DNA from: an uncultured Paracoccaceae bacterium
GTDB taxonomy: Bacteria; Pseudomonadota; Alphaproteobacteria; Rhodobacterales; Rhodobacteraceae
Assembly (NCBI GenBank): GCA_913054485.1
Contig: CAJXHQ010000032.1
Coordinates: forward strand, 1-12,595
Reading direction: 5' to 3'
Length of the DNA: 12,595 nucleotides
The notes below the pieces were generated by a model. That model was not told the DNA's origin. It did not search any database and was given only the letters and a program-made list of their open reading frames with translations. Positions 6,798-12,595 of this stretch are shown piece by piece. The stretch's first letter is position 1. Each line of letters begins with the position of its first letter. A program made the translations under genes and the position numbers.

Positions 6798-7583
6798 ATG
6801 AGCACGATCCACCCCAGTGCCATCATCGAAGAGGGCGCGAAAATCGGCGAGGGCTGCGACATCGGCCCCTTCTGCATTGTCAGCGCCAAGGCGGTTCTGG
6901 GCGAAAGGGTCGTGCTGAAATCCCATGTGGTCATTGCCGGCGATATCGAGATTGGTGATGACACCGTTGTCTTTCCCTTCGCTGTCCTGGGCGAGATCCC
7001 GCAGGATCTGAAGTTCAAGGGCGAGAAGAGCCGCACCGTGATCGGCAAACGCAACCGCATCCGCGAGCATGTGACGGTGAATGCCGGCACGGAAGGCGGA
7101 GGCGGGGTCACCACGCTCGGCGATGACGGTCTTTTGATGGCCGGCTGCCATATTGCCCATGACGCCCAGCTGGGCGACCGGGTGATCGTGGTGAATTCTT
7201 CTGCTGTTGCAGGGCACTGCATATTGGAAGACGATGTGATCATCGGCGGCCTGTCCGGCATCCACCAGTTTGTGCGCATCGGCCAGGGGGCCATTATTGG
7301 CGCGCTGTCCATGGTGACCAACGATGTGATTCCCCACGGTCTTGTGCAGGCGCCGCGCGGCGAGCTGGACGGGCTGAACCTTGTGGGCCTGAAGCGCCGC
7401 GGCGTGCCGCGGGCGGATATCACTGCGCTGCGGGCGGCCTTCCAGATGCTGGCGCAGGGTGAGGGCACCTTCCAGGAACGCGCTCGCCGCCTGGGCGAGG
7501 AGACGGAAAGCGACTACGTGCGCCAGATTGTCGACTTCGTGACCGGCGACACCGACCGTTCCTTCCTGACGCCCGGAGGCTGA
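6798..7583 (+). CDS. lpxA: UDP-N-acetylglucosamine O-acyltransferase LpxA
   Basis: LpxA starts lipid A synthesis by moving a (3R)-hydroxyacyl chain from ACP to the 3-OH of UDP-GlcNAc in the cytosol. The 261 residues show left-handed beta-helix hexapeptide repeats at about 3-180, for example IHPSAIIEEGAKIGEGC, and a helical C-terminal part with GLNLVGLKRRGVPRADI. HIAHD at 118-122 places the catalytic base at His121 (His125 in E. coli). Counting from it, the acyl-chain ruler position Gly173 of E. coli corresponds to Ala169 here, within IIGALSM, which may favour a shorter chain. The gene follows fabZ by 6 nt and is followed by lpxI after 4 nt, so expression is surely coupled. Confidence 0.97.
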   Translation: MSTIHPSAIIEEGAKIGEGCDIGPFCIVSAKAVLGERVVLKSHVVIAGDIEIGDDTVVFPFAVLGEIPQDLKFKGEKSRTVIGKRNRIREHVTVNAGTEGGGGVTTLGDDGLLMAGCHIAHDAQLGDRVIVVNSSAVAGHCILEDDVIIGGLSGIHQFVRIGQGAIIGALSMVTNDVIPHGLVQAPRGELDGLNLVGLKRRGVPRADITALRAAFQMLAQGEGTFQERARRLGEETESDYVRQIVDFVTGDTDRSFLTPGG

Positions 7584-7587
7584 TCCG

Positions 7588-8376
7588 ATGCTGGCATTGA
7601 TCGCAGGCCGCGGCCTGCTGCCCGCCGAGGTCGCCGCCCATGCGGATGGCGATATTCTGATCTGCGCTATGGCCGGCTCTGACCCGGATCAGGTCACCGC
7701 GGATCTGACTTTCCGCCTGGAGCAGCTGGGCTCCTTCATTGCGGAGCTTCAGGCCCGCGGCGTGACCCGGATCTGCATGGCTGGCGGTATCAGCCGCCCG
7801 GCAGTTGATCCGTCACTGATTGACGCTGCTACCATGCCGCTGGTGCCGGTTATTCAGGCTGCTCTGGGGCAGGGCGATGACGGGGCCCTGCGCGCCGTGA
7901 TCACAATCTTCGAACAGGCTGGTTTCTCTGTAGAAGCGGCGCATCTGGTTGCACCGGACCTTCTGATGGAAGAGGGCGTGCCGACCTCTGTGAAGCCCGG
8001 AGAGCTGGACCGCCCTGATGCGGACCGCGGCGCTGAAATCGTGGCGGCCATGGGGGCAGCCGATGTGGGCCAGTCCTGCGCGGTGCGCCAGCGCCAGGCG
8101 ATTGCCGTTGAAAACGCCTTTGGCACCGATTGGATGCTGGCCAGCCTCGCCAGCCGCCCGGACGGGCAGGGCGGGCTGATGTTCAAGGCGCCCAAACCCG
8201 GTCAGGAGCGCCGTGCCGATCTTCCGGCCATTGGTCCTGCCACGGTCGAAGCAGCCGCCAAGGCGGGTCTCTCCGGCATCGTGCTGGAAGCAGGCGGCGT
8301 TATCGTGCTGGAGCAGGCCAAGGTGATCGAGGCCTGCGACCGGCTCGGCCTGTTTCTCTGGCTGAGAACGCCATGA
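7588..8376 (+). CDS. lpxI: UDP-2,3-diacylglucosamine pyrophosphatase LpxI (DUF1009)
   Basis: LpxI cleaves UDP-2,3-diacylglucosamine to lipid X and UMP; it is the alphaproteobacterial counterpart of LpxH and was first described in Caulobacter. The 262 residues begin with the family hallmark LALIAGRGLLPAEVA. They continue with GVTRICMAGGISRP at about 58-71 and AVENAFGTDWML at 173-184, the place of the usual EGTD motif. The C-terminal block is ADLPAIGPATVEAAAKAGL, with an acidic residue, Asp211, likely corresponding to the catalytic Asp of the Caulobacter enzyme. A strong Shine-Dalgarno, GGAGG at 7575-7579, lies eight bases before the ATG. Its stop overlaps the lpxB start as ATGA, so the product is passed to LpxB from a coupled cistron. 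Confidence 0.95.
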   Translation: MLALIAGRGLLPAEVAAHADGDILICAMAGSDPDQVTADLTFRLEQLGSFIAELQARGVTRICMAGGISRPAVDPSLIDAATMPLVPVIQAALGQGDDGALRAVITIFEQAGFSVEAAHLVAPDLLMEEGVPTSVKPGELDRPDADRGAEIVAAMGAADVGQSCAVRQRQAIAVENAFGTDWMLASLASRPDGQGGLMFKAPKPGQERRADLPAIGPATVEAAAKAGLSGIVLEAGGVIVLEQAKVIEACDRLGLFLWLRTP

Positions 8377-9533
8377 CGCTGAAGGTCTTCATCCTCGCCG
8401 GGGAGCCTTCGGGCGACAAACTTGGCGGGGCGCTGATGGAAGGCCTGAAGCAGCTCTCTCCGGGAGTGGAGTTCAAAGGCATCGGCGGCGAGCTGATGCA
8501 GGCGCAGGGGCTGGTGCCGCAATTCCCGATGGAGGAGCTCTCGGTGATGGGCATCGCTGAGGTGCTGCCGAAGTATTTCCATCTGAAGCGCCGTATCCGC
8601 GAGACGGCAGAGGCCGTTCTGGCGATGCAGCCCGATGTGCTGATCACCATCGACAGCCCGGATTTTTCACTGCGTGTTGCCAAGCTGGTGAAGGCCGCCA
8701 GCAGCATCCGTACCGTGCATTATGTTGCCCCCTCGGTCTGGGCCTGGCGGCCCAAACGCGCCGTTAAGATGGCCCGCAGTATCGATCATGTTCTGGCGCT
8801 GCTGCCGTTTGAGCCGCCCTACATGGAAGCCGCCGGAATGGCCTGCGACTTTGTGGGGCACCCGGTTGTGGCCGAACCCGAGGCGACACCGGCCGATATC
8901 GCGGCCATGCGCCTGCGGCTGGGGCTTGGTGACGGCGCCTATATGATTGCCCTGCCAGGGTCGCGCCGTTCAGAAGTCTCGCGCCTGGCGCCGATCTTCG
9001 GCCCGGCCTTGGGAGACTTCAACAGCCGCCGCCCGGATCTGCGAATCGTGGTGCCCGCGGCCGGCCCTGTGGCAGAGCTGGTGCAGCAGGAGACCCGCAG
9101 CTGGGGCCTGGAGCCCGTTATCTTCGATCCCACCGGCTTGCCGCCCGAAGAGGCCGGCCGCGTCAAACGCGCGCTCTTTGCCGGGGCGGATCTGGCACTT
9201 GCCGCCTCCGGCACGGTGTCCTTGGAACTGGCTCGTGCCCGTACTCCGATGGTGATTGCCTACAGTTTCCAATGGCTCAGCTGGCAGATTATCCGGCGCA
9301 TGCTGCTGGTCGATACCGCGACGCTGGTGAACCTGGTGAGTGACAGCCGGGTGGTGCCGGAGTGCATGGGCCCCGCCTGCACGGCCGGGAACATTGCAGC
9401 GGCCCTCTCAAGTGTCGCGCAGGATCCTGGCCCGCAGGAGGCCGCCATGGCCCTGACCATGGAGCGCCTGGGTGAGCATGGCGAAGCCCCCGGCCTGCGC
9501 GCTGCCCGTGCGGTACTGAACCGGCTGGAGTAG
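8373..9533 (+). CDS. lpxB: Lipid-A-disaccharide synthase LpxB
   Basis: LpxB joins UDP-2,3-diacylglucosamine and lipid X into the beta-1,6 lipid A disaccharide at the inner face of the inner membrane. This 386-residue GT-B enzyme (glycosyltransferase family 19) shows AGEPSGD at 9-15, the GIGG motif at 36-39, VMGIAEVLP at 58-66, IDSPDF at 93-98, YVAPSVWAW at 117-125, LLPFE at 143-147, FVGHP at 160-164, LPGSRRSEV at 194-202 and ASGTVSLE in the nucleotide-binding half. I use ATG 8373, which overlaps the lpxI stop by 4 nt; the same frame is open back to 8130, but that part lies inside lpxI and carries no LpxB sequence. Length and motifs are normal. Confidence 0.96.
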   Translation: MTLKVFILAGEPSGDKLGGALMEGLKQLSPGVEFKGIGGELMQAQGLVPQFPMEELSVMGIAEVLPKYFHLKRRIRETAEAVLAMQPDVLITIDSPDFSLRVAKLVKAASSIRTVHYVAPSVWAWRPKRAVKMARSIDHVLALLPFEPPYMEAAGMACDFVGHPVVAEPEATPADIAAMRLRLGLGDGAYMIALPGSRRSEVSRLAPIFGPALGDFNSRRPDLRIVVPAAGPVAELVQQETRSWGLEPVIFDPTGLPPEEAGRVKRALFAGADLALAASGTVSLELARARTPMVIAYSFQWLSWQIIRRMLLVDTATLVNLVSDSRVVPECMGPACTAGNIAAALSSVAQDPGPQEAAMALTMERLGEHGEAPGLRAARAVLNRLE

Positions 9534-9536
9534 AAT

Positions 9537-10121
9537 ATGCTGGACCAGTTGGCCTTTGCCGCTTCTGCCGCCACGGCGCAGGTGGCCACCAACCTCGATA
9601 ATTTTGCGGTGCTGCTGGCACTTTTACTGACGGTAGGCAGGGGCAGGGCCATTGCCGGCTACGGGCTGTCGCAGGTCATCATGCTTGCCGCTGCCATGGC
9701 GGTGGCTCTGGGGGCCGATCAGGCGATGCCGGGCGGGATGTCCGGATACTTGGGCTTTGTCCCCTTGGCGCTTGGTCTGCGCGGTGCGATCCGGCTGCTG
9801 GCGAAGTCAGCAGGGGATGCCAGCCCGCGGATCTCGGCCAAATCCGGCGTGCTGGGCACCACAGCGCTGTTTCTTGCCCTGTCTTTTGACAGTTTCGCCG
9901 TGATGGCACCGCTGTTTGCGGACAGCGCGCCGGGGTTCCGGCTCTGGGCGCTTGGCGGCGCGGTGGCGGCGGTTGCCGCCCTGGGCGGGCTGGCGCTGAG
10001 CGCAGCCGGAGCCGCAGGCGCAGCGGGAAAATGGGCCGCCCGGCTGGAGCGGACCGGCCCTTTCGTGATGATGGCTGCCGGTGTCTACGTACTGATGAAC
10101 AGCGGCACCGATCTTCTTTAA
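9537..10121 (+). CDS. Six-helix membrane protein, CadD/LysE-like transporter
   Basis: This 194-residue protein starts three bases after the lpxB stop and so is probably read from the same message. It has about six hydrophobic segments (near 10-33, 40-60, 69-88, 107-127, 135-160 and 172-190) and no soluble domain. Two similar segments, ATNLDNFAVLLAL at 17-29 and LSFDSFAVMAPLFADSA at 115-131, each place an Asp within a helix. They resemble the paired motifs of CadD-type cadmium-resistance proteins, as does GFVPLALGLRGAIRLL at 73-88. The family assignment is from memory of the pattern and is moderate; the substrate is unknown. A role linked to lipid A from its position is speculation. It converges on mnmA, with 62 nt between the stops. 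Confidence 0.85.
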   Translation: MLDQLAFAASAATAQVATNLDNFAVLLALLLTVGRGRAIAGYGLSQVIMLAAAMAVALGADQAMPGGMSGYLGFVPLALGLRGAIRLLAKSAGDASPRISAKSGVLGTTALFLALSFDSFAVMAPLFADSAPGFRLWALGGAVAAVAALGGLALSAAGAAGAAGKWAARLERTGPFVMMAAGVYVLMNSGTDLL

Positions 10122-10147
10122 CAGTCCTGTCTTCTGTAACCATACCG

Positions 10148-10164
10148 CCGGTCCGCCGGGCCGG
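10148..10164. other. GC-rich hairpin between convergent genes
   Basis: CCGGTCC (10148-10154) pairs with GGGCCGG (10158-10164) with one G-U pair around GCC. It lies midway between the converging stops of the membrane protein gene and mnmA. No T-tract follows on either strand, so if it terminates transcription it is not by the standard intrinsic mechanism. Confidence 0.45.
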
Positions 10165-10183
10165 ATCAAAGGCGGTCAGCGTG

Positions 10184-11329
10184 TCAGTAGCCGCGCCAGA
10201 TCCAGCCGCCGCCGAAGATGCGGCTGCCTTCGTTGGCATAAAATACACAGGCCTGACCGGGCGACACGCCTACTTCGGGGGTCAGCAGTTCCACCTCGGC
10301 CTCGGTGTCCGAAATCGGCCGGATGATCGCATCACGCGGCGGCCGGGTGGAGCGCACCTTAACCTTGACGTGCCATTCCTCTTGGCTGGTGAACGGCTCA
10401 TCCCCCAGCCAGTTGATTTCGCGCACGGGAATTTTGCGGGTGGCCAGCATTTCCTTCGGGCCGACAACAACCTGTTTTTTGTCCACGTCCAGCTTCACCA
10501 CGTAGATCGGTTCGCTCAGCCCGCCGATTCCCAGCCCGCGCCGCTGGCCGATAGTGTAGTGCAGCACGCCTTCGTGCTGGCCCAGCACACGGCCGTCGGC
10601 ATGGACAATCTCACCCGCCTCGGCGGCACCGGGGCGCAGCTTCTCGATCACGCCGGCGTAGTTGCCATCGGGCACAAAGCAGATGTCCTGGCTGTCGGGT
10701 TTATCCGCCACCGCCAGCCCGTATTGCGCTGCCATTTCCCGGGTCGCGTCCTTCGAGGGCAGATGTCCCAGCGGGAATCGCAGGTAGTCCAGCTGTTCCG
10801 GAGTTGTTGAGAAAAGGAAATAGGACTGATCCCGATTCGCATCCTCCGCCGAATGCAGCTCCGCGCCATTGGCGCCGTCCTTGCGCTGAATATAGTGACC
10901 TGTTGCCATACAGTCAGCCTCAAGATCCTTTGCCGTCCCCAGCAGATCCTTGAATTTCACCCGCTCATTGCAGCGGATGCAGGGCACCGGTGTGGCCCCG
11001 GCAAGGTAGCTATCGGCAAATTCATCGATCACCGCATCCTTGAAAATGTTCTCGTAATCCAGGACGTAATGGGGAAAGCCGCGCTCTTCGGCGACGCGGC
11101 GGGCGTCGTGAATATCGATGCCCGCACAGCAGGCACCTTTCTTGGCCAGGGCCGCGCCATGGTCGTAAAGCTGCAGGGTTACCCCCACCACATCGTATCC
11201 CTGGTCGGACAGATAGGCGGCAACCACCGAACTGTCGACGCCGCCAGACATCGCCACAACCACTCGGGTTTCCGAGGGCGGCTTGGCGAATCCAAGTGAA
11301 TTCAGCGGGGTATCGTTATCCAGCGCCAT
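10184..11329 (-). CDS. mnmA: tRNA-specific 2-thiouridylase MnmA
   Basis: MnmA adds sulfur to C2 of the wobble uridine in tRNAs for Lys, Glu and Gln, using ATP and sulfur relayed from a cysteine desulfurase. The 381 residues are close to the family length (368 in E. coli). The PP-loop SGGVDSS is at 28-34. The catalytic cysteines are Cys120, in IRCNERVKF, and Cys217, in DSQDICFVP, corresponding to Cys102 and Cys199 of E. coli. ATGHY at 142-146 and [14 protein letters not shown] in the central part are also typical. The start CAT at 11327-11329 has AAGGA (complement of 11338-11342) eight bases upstream. It is transcribed alone, away from sciP-ctrA, from the promoter at 11364-11391. It has no evident functional link to its neighbours. 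Confidence 0.97.
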   Translation of the reverse strand: MALDNDTPLNSLGFAKPPSETRVVVAMSGGVDSSVVAAYLSDQGYDVVGVTLQLYDHGAALAKKGACCAGIDIHDARRVAEERGFPHYVLDYENIFKDAVIDEFADSYLAGATPVPCIRCNERVKFKDLLGTAKDLEADCMATGHYIQRKDGANGAELHSAEDANRDQSYFLFSTTPEQLDYLRFPLGHLPSKDATREMAAQYGLAVADKPDSQDICFVPDGNYAGVIEKLRPGAAEAGEIVHADGRVLGQHEGVLHYTIGQRRGLGIGGLSEPIYVVKLDVDKKQVVVGPKEMLATRKIPVREINWLGDEPFTSQEEWHVKVKVRSTRPPRDAIIRPISDTEAEVELLTPEVGVSPGQACVFYANEGSRIFGGGWIWRGY

Positions 11330-11363
11330 CGGGTGAGTCCTTACGTGAGGGGAGGCGTTGCAG

Positions 11364-11391
11364 AATATAGGAAAATCCTACGCGTTCTCAA
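11364..11391 (-). promoter_or_regulatory. mnmA promoter with inverted repeat in the spacer
   Basis: On the - strand, TTGAGA (complement of 11386-11391) and TATATT (complement of 11364-11369) are separated by 16 bases, a good sigma-70-type promoter placing the start about 28 nt before the mnmA ATG. Between them lies the inverted repeat TAGGA-AAA-TCCTA (11368-11380), which touches the -10 and could be an operator. Confidence 0.65.
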
Positions 11392-11460
11392 GGGCCGGCT
11401 TCACTCATCGTTAAGCCAGATAAGGCAAACGTGGGGCAGAACGATTTGAAGGATATGGTG

Positions 11461-11739
11461 ATGTTCTTGAAGAAAGTCGATGGGCCGCGCGCTGTGACAC
11501 TGCCGGATGGCAATGTGATGACCCGTGCGGACCTGCCGCCGGAGAATACGCGCCGGTGGGTGGCTTCGCGCAAGGCAGCCGTTGTTCGCGGCGTGTTGTA
11601 TGGCCTGCTTCCGCAGAAAGAAGCGATGCGGAAATACGGGCTGAGTGAAGAGGAATTCCGCAGCTGGGTGGCTGCTGTTGCCGATCATGGGGAAGAGGCG
11701 CTGAAGGCGACGGCGCTGAAAAAATACCGGCAACCTTGA
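11461..11739 (+). CDS. sciP: SciP-like DUF1153 protein (CtrA modulator)
   Basis: DUF1153 is the family of SciP, the small CtrA inhibitory protein of Caulobacter, which represses CtrA-dependent transcription. The 92-residue product has the family N-terminus GPRAVTLPDGNVMTRADLPP at 8-27, then RRWVASRKAAVVRGV at 31-45. A helix-turn-helix follows, with KEAMRKYGLSEEEFRSWV at 53-70 and a basic C-terminal tail. I chose ATG 11461 because GAAGGA at 11448-11453 sits seven bases upstream and the product then begins MFLKKVDGPRAV. A GTG at 11431 or ATG at 11455 would extend it slightly. It lies 105 nt upstream of ctrA on the same strand. Identity as DUF1153 is firm; that it acts on CtrA here is inferred from family and location, since alphaproteobacteria may carry more than one DUF1153 protein. 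Confidence 0.88.
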   Translation: MFLKKVDGPRAVTLPDGNVMTRADLPPENTRRWVASRKAAVVRGVLYGLLPQKEAMRKYGLSEEEFRSWVAAVADHGEEALKATALKKYRQP

Positions 11740-11765
11740 GTTGCGGGTTAATCTATATGAATATG

Positions 11766-11781
11766 GTAACGGGCCGTTAAC
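11766..11781 (+). promoter_or_regulatory. Probable CtrA box upstream of ctrA
   Basis: GTAA-N7-TTAAC at 11766-11781 matches the Caulobacter CtrA consensus TTAA-N7-TTAAC with one mismatch, 63 nt before the ctrA ATG. It suggests direct autoregulation. Confidence 0.55.
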
Positions 11782-11794
11782 CTTTATCGGGCAG

Positions 11795-11807
11795 GGTTAA
11801 CCTAACC
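11795..11807 (+). promoter_or_regulatory. Palindromic CtrA-type half-sites upstream of ctrA
   Basis: GGTTAACC at 11795-11802 is a perfect 8-bp palindrome with a TTAACC half-site on each strand, followed at once by TAACC (11803-11807). The TTAA starts 20 nt after the one in the upstream box, about two helical turns. Another TTAA lies at 11748-11751. Together these make a clustered regulatory region of about 60 nt. Confidence 0.45.
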
Positions 11808-11844
11808 TGAGAAAAAAACCGGGTTCAGAGGCGGAGATAAAAAA

Positions 11845-12561
11845 ATGCGAATCCTTTTGGTCGAAGACGACCCTACAACAGCGAAAAGCATAGAATTGAT
11901 GCTGACTCACGCAAACCTGAACGTCTATGTGACGGATCTGGGTGAGGAAGGCATAGATCTTGCGAAACTTTACGATTACGATCTTATTTTGCTCGATCTC
12001 AACCTGCCCGACATGAACGGGCATGAAGTGCTGCGCCAGCTGCGTCTGGCCCGCATTGAAACCCCCATTCTGATTCTCTCCGGCGAAGACGATACCGAAA
12101 ATAAGATTAAAGGTTTCGGTTTCGGCGCGGATGACTATCTGACCAAACCCTTCCACCGCGAAGAGCTGGTGGCGCGGATCCACGCGATCATCCGCCGCTC
12201 AAAGGGGCATTCCCAGTCCATCATCAAGACCGGCAAAATCGCGGTCAACCTGGACGCCAAGACGGTGGAGACCGACGGGAAGGCTGTGCACCTCACTGGC
12301 AAGGAATACCAGATGCTGGAGCTGCTTTCCCTGCGCAAGGGCACCACGCTGACCAAGGAGATGTTCCTGAACCATCTCTATGGCGGCATGGACGAACCTG
12401 AGCTGAAAATCATCGACGTCTTCATCTGCAAACTGCGCAAGAAGCTTTCCACCGCGACCGGCGGCGAGAACTATATCGAAACCGTCTGGGGCCGCGGCTA
12501 CGTGCTGCGCGATCCGCAGGAAGATTCGATGGGCGGCCACAAAATGGCGGTTGGCGCCTGA
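11845..12561 (+). CDS. ctrA: Response regulator CtrA
   Basis: CtrA is the alphaproteobacterial master regulator, phosphorylated through the CckA-ChpT relay. In Rhodobacterales it mainly controls motility, gene transfer agents and related traits. The 238 residues carry a receiver domain at 1-115, with acidic pocket Glu7-Asp8-Asp9, phosphoacceptor Asp51 in LLDLNLPD and Lys101 in LTKPF. An OmpR/PhoB winged helix follows at about 128-224 ([35 protein letters not shown]). GGAG at 11833-11836 lies eight bases before the ATG. The C-terminus reads HKMAVGA and does not end in the Ala-Ala that ClpXP reads in Caulobacter CtrA. Tandem stops TGA TAG end the gene. It follows sciP and has CtrA boxes in its own leader. 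Confidence 0.97.
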   Translation: MRILLVEDDPTTAKSIELMLTHANLNVYVTDLGEEGIDLAKLYDYDLILLDLNLPDMNGHEVLRQLRLARIETPILILSGEDDTENKIKGFGFGADDYLTKPFHREELVARIHAIIRRSKGHSQSIIKTGKIAVNLDAKTVETDGKAVHLTGKEYQMLELLSLRKGTTLTKEMFLNHLYGGMDEPELKIIDVFICKLRKKLSTATGGENYIETVWGRGYVLRDPQEDSMGGHKMAVGA

Positions 12562-12569
12562 TAGAATTC

Positions 12570-12593
12570 ACCCGGTTCCCCAATCCACCGGGT
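12570..12593 (+). terminator. Hairpin after ctrA, probable terminator cut by window end
   Basis: ACCCGGT (12570-12576) pairs perfectly with ACCGGGT (12587-12593) around a 10-nt loop, 8 nt after the ctrA stop. Only two bases follow before the window ends, so a T-tract cannot be checked. Confidence 0.5.
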
Positions 12594-12595
12594 AG

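Noticed and set aside
6282..7337. 351-codon open frame on the - strand across fabZ and lpxA
   Set aside because: Shadow of two well-supported genes; composition is His/Ala/Asp-rich with no motif.
6789..7590. Repeated TGATCCG at gene ends (after rseP, fabZ and lpxA)
   Set aside because: Only seven bases including the stop codon; likely coincidence and local base preference, not a repeat element.
8130..8372. Upstream in-frame extension of lpxB
   Set aside because: This part lies inside lpxI and carries no LpxB sequence; ATG 8373 gives the motif-correct N-terminus and an ATGA overlap.
10031..10810. 259-codon + strand frame spanning the membrane protein end and mnmA
   Set aside because: It overlaps two convergent conserved genes and has no recognisable domain or plausible start region.
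11431..11460. GTG start for the SciP-like protein
   Set aside because: The ATG at 11461 has a better Shine-Dalgarno distance and starts where the conserved family sequence starts, though the longer form is not excluded.
1..12595. Mobile elements, CRISPR, tRNA or rRNA genes
   Set aside because: No transposase, integrase, direct-repeat array, tRNA-like cloverleaf or rRNA segment was seen; the gene content is conserved chromosomal core.

Overview
The window looks like chromosomal DNA of an alphaproteobacterium, most likely a member of the Rhodobacteraceae (Roseobacter group; a Leisingera/Phaeobacter/Ruegeria-like genome is my inference). The reasons are the GC-rich coding sequence, a CtrA master regulator, a SciP/DUF1153 protein, LpxI in place of LpxH, and the protein sequences themselves. 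It is not a mobile or phage region. I saw no tRNA, rRNA, insertion sequence or CRISPR.

Positions 1-9533, all on the + strand, form the classic envelope-biogenesis cluster: 3' end of cdsA (CDP-diacylglycerol synthesis), dxr (isoprenoid precursors), rseP (site-2 protease), bamA (outer-membrane protein insertase), an ompH/skp-type periplasmic chaperone, fabZ (fatty acid synthesis), lpxA, lpxI and lpxB (lipid A). Gene spacing is tight: cdsA/dxr and lpxI/lpxB overlap, and fabZ-lpxA and lpxA-lpxI are 6 and 4 nt apart. The block therefore probably works as one or two operons supplying phospholipid, undecaprenyl/isoprenoid, lipid A and outer-membrane protein assembly. The lpxD gene found between skp and fabZ in enterobacteria is absent here. 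The one real break is at 2857-3249. It holds several hairpins, a probable 41-residue membrane microprotein with a good Shine-Dalgarno, an intrinsic terminator and a possible bamA promoter.

Positions 9537-10121 encode a six-helix membrane protein resembling the CadD/LysE transporter superfamily, immediately behind lpxB. It converges with mnmA (tRNA 2-thiouridylase) on the - strand (10184-11329), which has a clear promoter containing a small inverted repeat.

Positions 11461-12561 hold a cell-cycle/regulatory pair on the + strand: a SciP-like DUF1153 protein, then ctrA. The 105-nt gap between them contains TTAA-type CtrA boxes, which suggests autoregulation of ctrA with its probable modulator encoded next door.

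The most notable anomalies are: (i) the bamA reading frame runs 43 codons past the normal terminal beta-signal phenylalanine and overlaps the chaperone gene, one substitution away from a normal stop; (ii) an 8-bp hairpin starts exactly at the chaperone's ATG; (iii) the 41-aa microprotein between rseP and bamA; (iv) the sciP-ctrA neighbourhood with CtrA boxes. I did not find a convincing wholly new multi-gene system; most of the window is conserved core-genome content.
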